Part shown: positions 1-7,625 of the stretch, piece after piece
Numbering within the stretch: the first letter of the stretch is position 1
How the letters are laid out: every line of letters begins with the position of its first letter
From: Asaia bogorensis
GTDB lineage: Bacteria > Pseudomonadota > Alphaproteobacteria > Acetobacterales > Acetobacteraceae
Assembly: GCA_943333505.2 (NCBI GenBank)
Contig: CALQTN020000039.1
Span: 1 to 38,266, forward strand
DNA: 38,266 nt
Direction: 5' to 3'
Translations under genes and position numbers: made by a program
Notes under the pieces: model-generated
Told to the model about the DNA's origin: nothing
Seen by the model: the letters and a program-made list of their open reading frames with translations, nothing else
Databases searched by the model: none

Positions 1-145
1 GGCGTCACCTTATCGAGAACTTCTTTGGTAAACTTAAAGAGTTCAAGAGGATCGCCATGCGGGCCGACAAGACAGACCAAAGCTTCTCCGCGTTGATCTA
101 TCTCGCAGGAGCCATCATCAATTCACGGTGAACCTCAACAGACCC
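1..145 (+). mobile_element. Right end of an IS5-family insertion sequence (partial)
   Basis: The window opens inside an insertion sequence. A transposase C-terminus ends at 131, followed by a short non-coding tail and a terminal sequence reading CCTCAACAGACC up to about 144. CTAG at 145-148 fits the YTAR target duplication used by the IS427 group of IS5. The assignment is from the protein tail and the end sequence; the left end lies outside the window, so the duplication cannot be confirmed. Confidence 0.7.
3..131 (+). CDS. IS5-family transposase, C-terminal fragment
   Basis: The plus-strand frame from base 3 reads RHLIENFFGKLKEFKRIAMR and continues to a TGA stop at 129-131. The H(L)IENFF..LK.FKRIA.R block followed by FSALIYLAGAIINSR is the usual end of IS5-type DDE transposases. 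It includes the catalytic glutamate region (IEN) and the short hydrophobic C-terminal helix. Only about 42 residues are present because the gene starts before the window. As it is cut by the window edge, intactness cannot be judged. Confidence 0.8.
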   Translation, partial: RHLIENFFGKLKEFKRIAMRADKTDQSFSALIYLAGAIINSR

Positions 146-480
146 TAGCTAACGCCGAGCAGTTCCACATCAAACACCAGCGTGGCGTTCGGCGGAATAA
201 CCCCGCCGGCGCCACGTGCGCCATAGCCGAGCTCCGGCGGGATGATCAGGGTGCGCTGGCCGCCGATTTTCATGCCCGCCACGCCCTGGTCCCAGCCAGC
301 GATCACCATCCCGGCGCCGAGGCGGAACTGGAACGGGTCGTTGCGATCGCGTGAGCTATCGAACTTGGTGCCCTTGTTTTCGGGTGCCGCGTCATCGAAC
401 AGCCAACCAGTGTAGTGAACCGAAACGGTCTTGCCAGCGACGGCTTCGGCGCCGCTGCCGATGGTGTGGTCGATCATCAT
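145..480 (-). CDS. FKBP-type peptidyl-prolyl cis-trans isomerase
   Basis: 111 residues, the usual size of a single-domain FKBP. It should catalyse cis-trans isomerisation of X-Pro bonds, and with no signal peptide it is probably cytoplasmic. Family signatures are visible in order: VSVHYTGWL near residue 20, [19 protein letters not shown] (residues ~37-55), [18 protein letters not shown] (~58-75), [13 protein letters not shown] and [15 protein letters not shown] at the end. The start has a tandem ATG (MMID). The gene lies downstream of the LysE-type gene on the same strand, about 100 bp away, and its stop codon abuts the end of the IS5 element. The protein itself looks complete. Confidence 0.93.
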   Translation of the reverse strand: MMIDHTIGSGAEAVAGKTVSVHYTGWLFDDAAPENKGTKFDSSRDRNDPFQFRLGAGMVIAGWDQGVAGMKIGGQRTLIIPPELGYGARGAGGVIPPNATLVFDVELLGVS

Positions 481-583
481 AAATCCTCAAAGATGGGGGA
501 CGGCAATTGCGCCGCCCCAGGGCGGCAGACCCTACAAGGCGCGCCGGGCGTTGCGCAACTCGCGGCGCCTTCGCCTTCTGGGG

Positions 584-1207
584 TTAATCCGCGTGCCGGG
601 CAAACAGCAACGATACCCCCAGACCGCACATCACCGCCCCTGAACCGATCCGCAGCCGGCGCATTGCCCCGCCATGCCGCAGCATGCCATCGCGCATCCT
701 GGCCGCCATATTGGCAACACCAACATCGACGGCCGTATTAAGCGCGACCGAGATCCCACCGAGCACGGCGAACTGGACCGCGATATTTTGTGCTGGATCG
801 AGGAATTGCGGAATGAAGGCGAGGAAGAAGATCGCGGTTTTGGGGTTCAACGCCTCAACCAACACCCCCTCGCGAAACGCAGAACCCTTGGCGATGATCG
901 GTGTGTCGCTCTCCAATGGCGCCCCGGCGGCCCGAATGGTCGCGATGCCGAGCCAGAGCAAATAGAGCGCCCCGGCGAATTTCAGGATCATGAAGGCCTC
1001 GGCACTGGCCATCAGTAATGCCGACACCCCGGCCGCACCGGCGCCGACATGCACGAAACCGCCCAGGCCGTTACCCCAGCTGGCCGCCAGTCCATCAGCT
1101 TTGCCGTTCGCCAGGGTACGTGCGGCGACATAGAAAATCCCTGGGCCGGGTGTCAGCGCAATCACCGCGGCGGCCATCAGAAACAGGAGAAAACTGTGCA
1201 GTTCCAC
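584..1207 (-). CDS. LysE/RhtB family amino-acid exporter
   Basis: 207 residues, typical of the LysE/RhtB superfamily of small inner-membrane exporters for amino acids or related metabolites. The N-terminus carries the family hallmark ALTPGPGIFYVAARTLANGK (residues ~18-37), and about six hydrophobic segments follow. NPKTAIFFLAFIPQF near residue 120 is the second conserved family block. The substrate cannot be deduced. The ATG at 1207 lies 12 bp after the end of selA on the same strand, so the two may be cotranscribed, although a functional link to selenium is not evident. Confidence 0.9.
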   Translation of the reverse strand: MELHSFLLFLMAAAVIALTPGPGIFYVAARTLANGKADGLAASWGNGLGGFVHVGAGAAGVSALLMASAEAFMILKFAGALYLLWLGIATIRAAGAPLESDTPIIAKGSAFREGVLVEALNPKTAIFFLAFIPQFLDPAQNIAVQFAVLGGISVALNTAVDVGVANMAARMRDGMLRHGGAMRRLRIGSGAVMCGLGVSLLFARHAD

Positions 1208-1219
1208 ATCCTATGCCTT

Positions 1220-2557
1220 CTATTGGTCTAAATTCTTCTGGAACGCAGCTTCGTCATCCGCTTCCAAACACCGACAATCCAGCCATAGCCGGCCATCCGC
1301 AATCCGCCCGATCACCGGGCGCGGCCGGGCGCGCAACCACGCGGCGGCAGTGTCGAGACCGGAGCCGGCCAGGCTCACCGCGCGTGACGGCAGCAGATCC
1401 ACCGGCAACGCGCCGGAGCCGATCTGGCTGGCACACGGCATAATCTCGGCGTGTAGGGTCGGAAACGCGGCGGCCAACCCTGGCAGGATGCGGGCGGCAG
1501 TGGCGGCAATATCGGCATCGGTTCGGGTCAGCAGGCGCAAGGACGGCAGGCGCGCCGCCAGCCGCTCGGGATCGAGATACAGCCGCAGCACCGCTTCCAG
1601 CGCCGCCAGCCGCCCCTTGTCCAGCCGCAAGGCCCGTTTCATCGGATTGGCATCGAGCCGCCTGATCAGGTCGGCACGCCCGACGATCAGCCCAGCCTGC
1701 GGTCCGCCCAACAGCTTGTCGCCAGAAAAGCTCACCAGATCGGCGCCGTCGGCCAGGCTGTCCCGTGGGGTACGTTCACGCGGCAGGCCCCAACGCGCCA
1801 GATCCACCAGACTGCCGCTGCCAAGATCATCGAGCATCGGCACATCACCTTCCCGCGCAATCGCTGCGAGCTCGGCTGGTGAAACCGACGCCGTGAAGCC
1901 GGTGATCGCGTAATTGGCCTGGTGGACATGCATGATCGCGGCAAGCGCGGGGCTGAAGGCCGCGCGGAAATCCTTTGGATGGGTGCGGTTGGTGGTGCCG
2001 ACTTCGCGCAGCTTGGCGCCAGCACTTTCCATCACGTCGGGGATCCGGAAGGCACCGCCGATTTCGATCAATTCGCCGCGCGAAACCGCAACCTCGCGGC
2101 CTTTGGCCAGCGTGTTAAGCATCAACAGCACCGCGGCGGCGTTATTGTTGACGATGGTGGCGGCCTCGGCGCCGGTTAATCGGCAGAGCAATTCGGCGAC
2201 ACGACTGTCGCGCTGACCGCGCTTGCCGGTGGCAAGGTCGAATTCCAGGTTGGTTGCTTGCGACATGGCGGCGGCGGCGGCGTGGGCGGCCTCGGGCGGG
2301 ATCGGCGCACGGCCGAGATTGGTGTGCAGCACCGTGCCGGTCATGTTGAAGACCGGGCGCTGGCCGGGGGCAAAGAGCCGCGCGAGATGATCGGCGGCGA
2401 TGTCGACGGCATCAGGCAGGGTGGCGGCGAAATTCCGCTGATCGCGCAACCCGGCAAGGCTCGCACGAACCGCATCGGTGGTGGCGATGCGCCCGAAACG
2501 TTCGATCAGCACCAGGCCTTCTGGCGCCCGCAGAATTGTGTCAACCGATGGCAGCAT
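1220..2557 (-). CDS. selA: L-seryl-tRNA(Sec) selenium transferase (selenocysteine synthase)
   Basis: 445 residues, a normal SelA length. The enzyme converts Ser-tRNA(Sec) to Sec-tRNA(Sec) with selenophosphate in the cytoplasm and is a PLP-dependent decamer in known bacteria. SelA-specific motifs are plain: FNMTGTVLHTNLGRAPIP (~70-87), GAEAATIVNNNAAAVLLML (~129-147), SRGELIEIGGAFRIPDVM (~159-176), and the PLP lysine K281 in SFSGDKLLGGPQAG. The ATG at 2557 is preceded by only a weak CCTTCC-type sequence and a palindromic repeat at 2576-2591, so upstream regulation is unclear. No selB, selD or tRNA-Sec gene is seen in the window. The more distant SelA-like paralogues are less likely given full-length colinearity. 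Confidence 0.95.
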   Translation of the reverse strand: MLPSVDTILRAPEGLVLIERFGRIATTDAVRASLAGLRDQRNFAATLPDAVDIAADHLARLFAPGQRPVFNMTGTVLHTNLGRAPIPPEAAHAAAAAMSQATNLEFDLATGKRGQRDSRVAELLCRLTGAEAATIVNNNAAAVLLMLNTLAKGREVAVSRGELIEIGGAFRIPDVMESAGAKLREVGTTNRTHPKDFRAAFSPALAAIMHVHQANYAITGFTASVSPAELAAIAREGDVPMLDDLGSGSLVDLARWGLPRERTPRDSLADGADLVSFSGDKLLGGPQAGLIVGRADLIRRLDANPMKRALRLDKGRLAALEAVLRLYLDPERLAARLPSLRLLTRTDADIAATAARILPGLAAAFPTLHAEIMPCASQIGSGALPVDLLPSRAVSLAGSGLDTAAAWLRARPRPVIGRIADGRLWLDCRCLEADDEAAFQKNLDQ

Positions 2558-2564
2558 CTTTAAG

Positions 2565-2591
2565 GGAAGGCCTTATTTGTTTGAAAACAAA
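2565..2591 (-). repeat. 27-bp repeat with TTTGTTT/AAACAAA palindrome, copy 1
   Basis: The palindrome TTTGTTTGAAAACAAA (2576-2591; 7-bp arms, GA centre), with its flank down to 2565, recurs at 14959-14985 with 25 of 27 bases identical. This copy lies 7 nt upstream of the selA ATG. It could be an operator-like site, an mRNA 5' stem or a dispersed intergenic repeat. Confidence 0.7.
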
Positions 2592-2604
2592 AAACACGCT
2601 TATC

Positions 2605-2769
2605 TTAAAATGATAAATCTCTGGGAATATCTGCCCGCAGCACCTTGGTCCGGGTCACCCGGTCAAACGCGCTTGTGGTGGTGGTTTGGGCATTTGCGCG
2701 GCCGATGAACAGGGCCGGGCTTGCGACCGCCATTGCGGCAAGCAGATGGCGGGACAAAGGGGCGGTCAT
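2605..2769 (-). pseudogene. Truncated solute-binding protein (family 3-like), N-terminal stump
   Basis: A 54-codon frame starts at ATG 2769 behind a good GAGGAG ribosome site and ends with TAA at 2605. It encodes a clear Sec signal peptide (MTAPLSRHLLAAMAVASPAL, cleavage probably after ANA) followed by TSAFDRVTRTKVLRADI. The second part matches the first strand of family 3 amino-acid-binding proteins (usual pattern FxRV..T..LRVGV), after which homology stops. A normal protein would be about 250-350 residues, so this is a remnant whose body has been deleted. It sits 21 bp downstream of livF, as the last item of the transporter operon. A functional secreted micropeptide is possible but less likely. 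Confidence 0.7.
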
Positions 2770-2790
2770 GGCAGGAACTCCTCGGCTCGA

Positions 2791-3507
2791 TTACATGCCC
2801 AAATAGGCGCGTCGGACATCTTCATTGGCAGCAATTTCTTTGGCGGTGCCCTGCATCACCACACGCCCGGTTTGCAGCACATAGGCGCGGTCGGCAATTT
2901 CCAGCGCTTCGACCAGGCGCTGTTCGACCAGCAGCACGGTCACGCCCAAATCGCGGATGCGCACCACGGCGGCAAGGATGTCATCGACCAGCTTGGGCAT
3001 GATCCCCTGGCTCGGTTCGTCCAGCATCAGCAGGCGCGGCTGGGTCATCAGCGCGCGCCCGATTGCCAGCATCTGCTGCTCGCCGCCCGACAGGGTTTCA
3101 GCGCGCTGGGCCAGCCGTTCGGATAGGCGCGGGAACAAGGTGAACACCAGATCGAGCGGCTTGAAACGGTTGGGATCGCCGCGCCGCGCATAAGCGCCAA
3201 GGCGAAGATTATCTTCGACGGATAGGCGCGGGAATAACCGGCGGCCTTCCGGCACCAGCCCGATGCCGGCGCGGGTGATCATATGGCCGGGCACCCCGGT
3301 GAGCGGCTTGCCATCGAAGCTTATACGGCCCTCGGTCGCCACCTGGCCGGAAATCGCTTTCAGCAGGGTCGATTTCCCAGCGCCATTGGCGCCCACCACC
3401 GCGACGATTTCGCCTTTGGCGACGGTCATGCTGACGCCTTGCAGCGCCTTCAGGCCGCGATAGCTTGCCGAAACATTATCCAACGCCAGGATCGGGCTAT
3501 GCGGCAT
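2791..3507 (-). CDS. livF: Branched-chain/hydrophobic amino-acid ABC transporter ATP-binding protein LivF
   Basis: 238 residues from the ATG at 3507 (MPHSPILALDNVSASYRG). An in-frame start at 3552 would run deep into livG, so the shorter form is chosen. It is one of two ATPases that power the HAAT-type importer on the cytoplasmic face. Walker A is GANGAGKSTLLKAISG, the ABC signature is LSGGEQQMLAIGRAL, and Walker B is LLMLDEPSQGI. GLVPEGRRLFPRLSVEDNL is a LivF-specific block. It overlaps the end of livG by 11 bp, indicating translational coupling. The substrate class comes from family membership only. Confidence 0.93.
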   Translation of the reverse strand: MPHSPILALDNVSASYRGLKALQGVSMTVAKGEIVAVVGANGAGKSTLLKAISGQVATEGRISFDGKPLTGVPGHMITRAGIGLVPEGRRLFPRLSVEDNLRLGAYARRGDPNRFKPLDLVFTLFPRLSERLAQRAETLSGGEQQMLAIGRALMTQPRLLMLDEPSQGIMPKLVDDILAAVVRIRDLGVTVLLVEQRLVEALEIADRAYVLQTGRVVMQGTAKEIAANEDVRRAYLGM

Positions 3508-4222
3508 AGCGGTCGCCAAGATAGGCCCGGATGACCTCGGGGTTGCGGACAATTTCGGCTGAGGTGCCGATGGTCAGCACCTGGCCGAGATTGAGCACCA
3601 CCGCGCGTTCGACCAACGGCAAGACAATTTCCATGACGTGCTCGACCATGATGATGGTAACGCCACGCGCTGCGACGTCGCGGATCAACTGTACCCCGGA
3701 TTGGGCTTCAGTTGGGGTAAGGCCGGTCAGCATTTCATCCAACAGCAATAATTGCGGCTCGGTTGCCAGGGCGCGGGCAACTTCCAGCCGGCGTTTCTCA
3801 GGCGGCGACAGCCCCCAGGCCGGCCGATCAATCCGGCTATCGAGGCCACAAAACCCGATCATCGCAGTCGCGGCCCGCATCGCGGCAGAAGGCGCCTTGT
3901 GGCGCAGGAAGGCGCCAACCATGACGTTTTCCAACACTGTCATCGTATCGAAGCTGCGCACCACCTGAAACGTGCGGGCAACCCCAAGCTCGGCACAGGC
4001 AACCGGCCCGAGGCCAGACAGCTTCGTGCCGTTCAGCAGGATTTCCCCGCTATCGGGGGTGACCTCCCCGGCGATCGCGTTGAACAGCGAGGTCTTGCCC
4101 GCGCCGTTCGGCCCGATCAGGCCAAGGATTTCGCCACGGCGAACATCGAAGCTGATATCGACATTGGCGGCCACACCGCCGAAGCGCTTGCTGACCGATC
4201 GGATTTCAAGCAGCGGGGACAT
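3497..4222 (-). CDS. livG: Branched-chain/hydrophobic amino-acid ABC transporter ATP-binding protein LivG
   Basis: 241 residues from ATG 4222 (MSPLLEIRSVSKRFGG). The frame extends upstream to 4300 but that part is out-of-frame livM sequence. Walker A is GPNGAGKTSLFNAIAGE and the LivG feature ARTFQVVRSFDTMTVLENV is present. The signature region reads LSPPEKRRLEVARALATEP where most members have LSxGxQR; this is a divergence, but LivG proteins vary here. Walker B is LLLLDEMLTGLTP, with M where P is usual after DE. The gene start overlaps livM by 17 bp. Confidence 0.92.
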   Translation of the reverse strand: MSPLLEIRSVSKRFGGVAANVDISFDVRRGEILGLIGPNGAGKTSLFNAIAGEVTPDSGEILLNGTKLSGLGPVACAELGVARTFQVVRSFDTMTVLENVMVGAFLRHKAPSAAMRAATAMIGFCGLDSRIDRPAWGLSPPEKRRLEVARALATEPQLLLLDEMLTGLTPTEAQSGVQLIRDVAARGVTIIMVEHVMEIVLPLVERAVVLNLGQVLTIGTSAEIVRNPEVIRAYLGDRYAA

Positions 4223-5192
4223 TCTGCTTCCTCCGCCAGCCGAACAGGCTGACCAGCCCTTGCGGCCGGGCCAGGGCCACCAGCACGATGAGCCCGCCAT
4301 ACAACATCAGATCCACCCCACGGCCGGAACCGCCGAGATACGAACGGCTCAGCTCGCTCGCTGGGATCAGTACCGCCGCCCCGATCAGCGGCCCCCATAA
4401 TGTGCCGACGCCGCCAAGAACGGCGGGGAGCGCGATCAGCACCGAAAAATGCCCGGCCAGCACGCTGTCCGGGTCGATATAGCCGACATATTGCGCGTAA
4501 AGCGCGCCACCCATCCCGGTGAAGCCACCGGACACCGCGGCTGCCGCCATTTTGGAGGCGAAGATGTTCACCCCGAGGGAACGCGCCGCCACCACGTCAT
4601 CCTTGACCGCGCGCCACGCGAAGCCCCAGCGCGAGCCTTCCAGCCAGAACGCGGCAAGCCAGGTTGCGGCCGCAAACGCCAACACCACGAAATGATAGGG
4701 CAGCTTGGCGGTCTTGAACTGCAATTCGGCCCAGGATTCGCCCTTGAACGGGATGAACACGCCGGTGGCACCACCGATGAAATCCCAGTTGAGGAACAGC
4801 AGATAGCCGATTTCCCCCACCACCACCGTCGCAATCGCGTAATAATGCCCGGACAGCCGGAAGCACGGCCAGCCGATCAGCAGGGCAGCAGCCCCGGCGA
4901 CAATCCCTGCGGCAAACAGCCCGATGGTCGGCGGCACCCCGAGCTTGAGGTAGAGCAAGGTCGAAACATAGGACCCGATGCCGAAATACAGCGCGTGGCC
5001 TAACGAGATCTGCCCGCAATAGCCGCCCAGGATGTTCCATGCCTGGGCAAGCCCGGCGAACAGCACGGTAATGATAATCAGGTTCTGGGTGTAGACGTCC
5101 TTGATTGGCACCGGCAGCACTGCGAGGCCGGCCAGCACCACGCCACCGATGATCAGTTCCTGGCGGCGCCGTTTGACGATTGCATTATCCAT
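4206..5192 (-). CDS. livM: Branched-chain/hydrophobic amino-acid ABC transporter permease LivM
   Basis: 328 residues from ATG 5192 (MDNAIVKRRRQELIIGG), whose A overlaps the T of the livH TGA stop (TGATG). Longer in-frame starts would lie inside livH. It is an integral membrane permease with about eight to ten hydrophobic segments. The LivM block AWNILGGYCGQISLGHALYF lies near residues 60-80, and a conserved late motif with GGVGTLWGPLIGAA is near 265-280. It pairs with LivH to form the channel. The C-terminus runs 17 bp into the start of livG. Confidence 0.93.
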   Translation of the reverse strand: MDNAIVKRRRQELIIGGVVLAGLAVLPVPIKDVYTQNLIIITVLFAGLAQAWNILGGYCGQISLGHALYFGIGSYVSTLLYLKLGVPPTIGLFAAGIVAGAAALLIGWPCFRLSGHYYAIATVVVGEIGYLLFLNWDFIGGATGVFIPFKGESWAELQFKTAKLPYHFVVLAFAAATWLAAFWLEGSRWGFAWRAVKDDVVAARSLGVNIFASKMAAAAVSGGFTGMGGALYAQYVGYIDPDSVLAGHFSVLIALPAVLGGVGTLWGPLIGAAVLIPASELSRSYLGGSGRGVDLMLYGGLIVLVALARPQGLVSLFGWRRKQNVPAA

Positions 5193-6067
5193 CACAGCCG
5201 TCCGAACAATCCGCGCGGGCGCAGCATCAACACCGCCAGATACACCGCAAACACCCCAACCTGCTTCAATGACGGCTCCCAAAAGGCAGCGGTAAACGCT
5301 TCAACTTCACCGATCAGAATGCCTGCCACCAATGCCCCGAGCATCGAGCCAAACCCGCCGAGTGCCACCGTTACGTAGGCGATCACCGCAAATGACGCGC
5401 CGACATTGGGCCCGACATAGTAGAACCCGGCCAGCATCACCCCGGCCACGCCCACCGCGCCGGCACCCAGCCCCCAGCCGAGGGCAAAAATACGGTTGCG
5501 GTCGATGCCGATCAGCGCCACCGCGTCGCGGTCTTCGCGCGTGGCTTCCAGCGCGCGACCGAATTCGGTGCGCCCGATCGCCAGCAGCCCGGCAAAGGCC
5601 GCCAGGCAAATCGCACTCGCCGCCATTTGCGGCAGCGGCAGATAGACCCCGCCAAGTTCGATGGTGCGGCCGGCGAGCCAATGTCCGGTGACCGATTTGA
5701 AATCGCCGCCCCAGAAAAACTGGCAGGCGCCGCGAATGAAGATCGCCAGACCAAAGGTGACGAAGATCTGCACCATGCCGCGGTTGAACTGCACCGACAG
5801 GGCGCGCGCGATCAGCCCGTGATAAATCGCGATACCGGTGCCGAACAGCAGCACCGCGACGATTGGCAGCAGCAGCAACGGATCGGTGCCGTTGACCGCC
5901 CAGATCGCGAAGACCGCATACATGGCGAGCATCATCAGCTCGCCATGGGCGAAGTTCACCACGTCCATCAGCCCGAAAATCAGGCTCAGCCCGGCGGCAA
6001 CCAGCGCGTAGACCAGCCCCATCAGCAGGCCGCCAGCGGCGACCTGCAACAGATCAGCGGCGGTCAC
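5192..6067 (-). CDS. livH: Branched-chain/hydrophobic amino-acid ABC transporter permease LivH
   Basis: 291 residues, started by GTG at 6067, three bases after the stop of the binding-protein gene. Multiple transmembrane segments are present, with the LivH signature SLIFGLMDVVNFAHGELMML near residues 28-47 and the late GGFGSMLGALVAGILIGEVE block around residue 240. It is the partner permease of LivM in the inner membrane. The very close spacing at both ends supports a single mRNA for the whole transporter. Confidence 0.93.
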   Translation of the reverse strand: MTAADLLQVAAGGLLMGLVYALVAAGLSLIFGLMDVVNFAHGELMMLAMYAVFAIWAVNGTDPLLLLPIVAVLLFGTGIAIYHGLIARALSVQFNRGMVQIFVTFGLAIFIRGACQFFWGGDFKSVTGHWLAGRTIELGGVYLPLPQMAASAICLAAFAGLLAIGRTEFGRALEATREDRDAVALIGIDRNRIFALGWGLGAGAVGVAGVMLAGFYYVGPNVGASFAVIAYVTVALGGFGSMLGALVAGILIGEVEAFTAAFWEPSLKQVGVFAVYLAVLMLRPRGLFGRL

Positions 6068-6070
6068 CGC

Positions 6071-7312
6071 TTACTGGCCGACGTTCCAGACCGGCTCCAT
6101 GACGGCCAACTCGAACGGCCAGATGGTCTTGTAGACCCCGCCAGAAATCTGCTGCATCACCGGCGTGCCGAGGGTGTTTTGCCCGGTGGCATCGAACTTG
6201 ATGCCCTTCCACGGCATGATGGTCTGATCGCCCGGTACATCGGTTGCCATCAGGGCCAGGCGAATGGCATCGGGCTTGGCCGAACCGGCGCGGTTGATCG
6301 CATCGGCCATGGTCAGCATCGCGGTGATCTGGCGCGAGGTGTTATCGTTCAAGTCCTTGTTATTATGCGCCTTGTAGAGCGCGTTGACCGGCACGATCGC
6401 CGGGCGCGATTTGATCGCGTCGCCGGCAAAGCTCGAACGGCTCATGGCACCTTCGGCGAGTGCGCCGGCACCTTGGAGGAAGGCGCTCTCCTGGAAGCCG
6501 GCCGCCTGCGCCATGATCGCTTTCGGCTTGTAGCCGATTTCGGCCATGGCTTTCAGGATCAGGATGGCGTCCGACGTGTAGGATGACGGCATGATCACGT
6601 CGGCATTGGCCGATTTCAGCTTCTGCGCTTCGGTCGACAGGGATGGCGATGCCGCACGGTAGCGGATATCGGCGACGATCTTCATGCCGGCCGCTTCGGC
6701 GAGCTTGCGCTGGACGTTGGAGCTGTCGGTGCCGAAGATCGAATCTTCATAGAACAGCGCCACCGTCTGGACTTTGCGGCCGGTCTTGGCGCCGATGCCG
6801 GCGAAGAAGTCGAACATGCCCACGGTGAACATCTCATCATGCGGGCTGGTGCGGAAAAACCACTTCAGGCCGCGGGTATGCAGGCTGGGGGACGAGTTGT
6901 CAGCGGCGAGGTAAGGCACCTCGTAGCGCTCGGTGACCTGGCTGATAGTGGCGCCGGTCGCCGAGGTGTAGCTGCCGACGATGGCGACCGCCTTGTCCTG
7001 GGTGATCAGGCGTTCGGCCTCGGCGCGGGCTTTCTGTGGATCGCCCTGGCTGTCGGCGAAGATCAGCTTGATTTTGGCGCCGCCTAGCTTGGGCAGGCCG
7101 CCGCCGGCGCCCATCAGCATCGGGATCGGGGCGTGGGTACCGTTGATGATGTCGGCTGCAACCTCGTACGCCGCTTTGGCGTCGAGGCCGACCGCCGCGC
7201 CATTGCCGGTCAGCGGATAGACCACGCCGATCACCACATCATCGGCGGCATGGGCCGCCCCGCCCGACAGAGCGAGGGCGCCGGCGGACAGCATCAGGGT
7301 ACGACGGTTCAT
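6071..7312 (-). CDS. ABC transporter periplasmic substrate-binding protein (LivK/HAAT family)
   Basis: 413 residues from ATG 7312, preceded by an AGGAG site (complement of 7317-7322). A start at 7363 is possible but would bury the signal peptide MNRRTLMLSAGALALSGGAA, which probably ends at AHA-ADD. It is a type I periplasmic-binding fold protein with VVIGVVYPLTGNGAAVG at the mature N-terminus and AVAIVGSYTSATGATISQV near residue 110, both typical of Peripla_BP_6. It captures the ligand for the LivHMGF importer encoded directly downstream. The ligand (branched-chain amino acid, amide or carboxylate) is not predictable. Confidence 0.92.
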   Translation of the reverse strand: MNRRTLMLSAGALALSGGAAHAADDVVIGVVYPLTGNGAAVGLDAKAAYEVAADIINGTHAPIPMLMGAGGGLPKLGGAKIKLIFADSQGDPQKARAEAERLITQDKAVAIVGSYTSATGATISQVTERYEVPYLAADNSSPSLHTRGLKWFFRTSPHDEMFTVGMFDFFAGIGAKTGRKVQTVALFYEDSIFGTDSSNVQRKLAEAAGMKIVADIRYRAASPSLSTEAQKLKSANADVIMPSSYTSDAILILKAMAEIGYKPKAIMAQAAGFQESAFLQGAGALAEGAMSRSSFAGDAIKSRPAIVPVNALYKAHNNKDLNDNTSRQITAMLTMADAINRAGSAKPDAIRLALMATDVPGDQTIMPWKGIKFDATGQNTLGTPVMQQISGGVYKTIWPFELAVMEPVWNVGQ

Positions 7313-7398
7313 GGGTAATCTCCTGGTTCGGGCGGCAGCATATCTGTGCTGCGTAGCATGCACGCTCTGCGCCAGGGGGCAAGGGGAAGGAAGGGGCT

Positions 7399-7457
7399 TT
7401 ATACCAAGCGCCCTTGATGTTGACCCATGAAGAATGGGTCAACGGCGCTCGGTATAA
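7399..7457. repeat. Palindromic repeat element A (TTATACCAAGCGCC arms)
   Basis: The outer arms TTATACCAAGCGCC (7399-7412) and GGCGCTCGGTATAA (7444-7457) pair with one mismatch. An inner perfect 10-bp stem GTTGACCCAT/ATGGGTCAAC (7419-7428/7434-7443) has a 5-nt loop. The outer ends include TA, which fits insertion at a TA dinucleotide. It resembles a REP- or MITE-like intergenic element. Confidence 0.75.
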
Positions 7458-7497
7458 GTCTTTGCTCGGCGCACCGCCGCCAGCCAACCCGGTGCGC

Positions 7498-7550
7498 AAT
7501 ACCAAGCGCCAAAATGGCTGGAAGAGTCAGCCATTCGGGCGCTTGGTATT
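7498..7550. repeat. Palindromic repeat element B (AATACCAAGCGCC arms)
   Basis: Perfect 13-bp outer arms AATACCAAGCGCC (7498-7510) and GGCGCTTGGTATT (7538-7550) enclose a different perfect inner stem AATGGCTG/CAGCCATT (7513-7520/7528-7535). The outer arms match element A while the inner stem differs. Between A and B lies a third inverted pair, GCGCACCG/CGGTGCGC. Confidence 0.78.
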
Positions 7551-7625
7551 ATTTGGCCGTCCGCCGCCGCCGGACACAGGTTACGGCTGAATTTTGCGAT
7601 TTTGCGAAAGTGGCTCGGGGCCCAT

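Larger units (their letters stand above)
7313..7625. other. Non-coding region upstream of the transporter operon
   Basis: This 313-bp gap between the binding-protein start and the end of the acyl-CoA synthetase gene holds the palindromic repeat cluster (7399-7550, listed separately) and no convincing gene. The transporter promoter should lie in 7313-7398 or within the repeats, but I cannot assign a -35/-10 pair with confidence. Confidence 0.6.
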
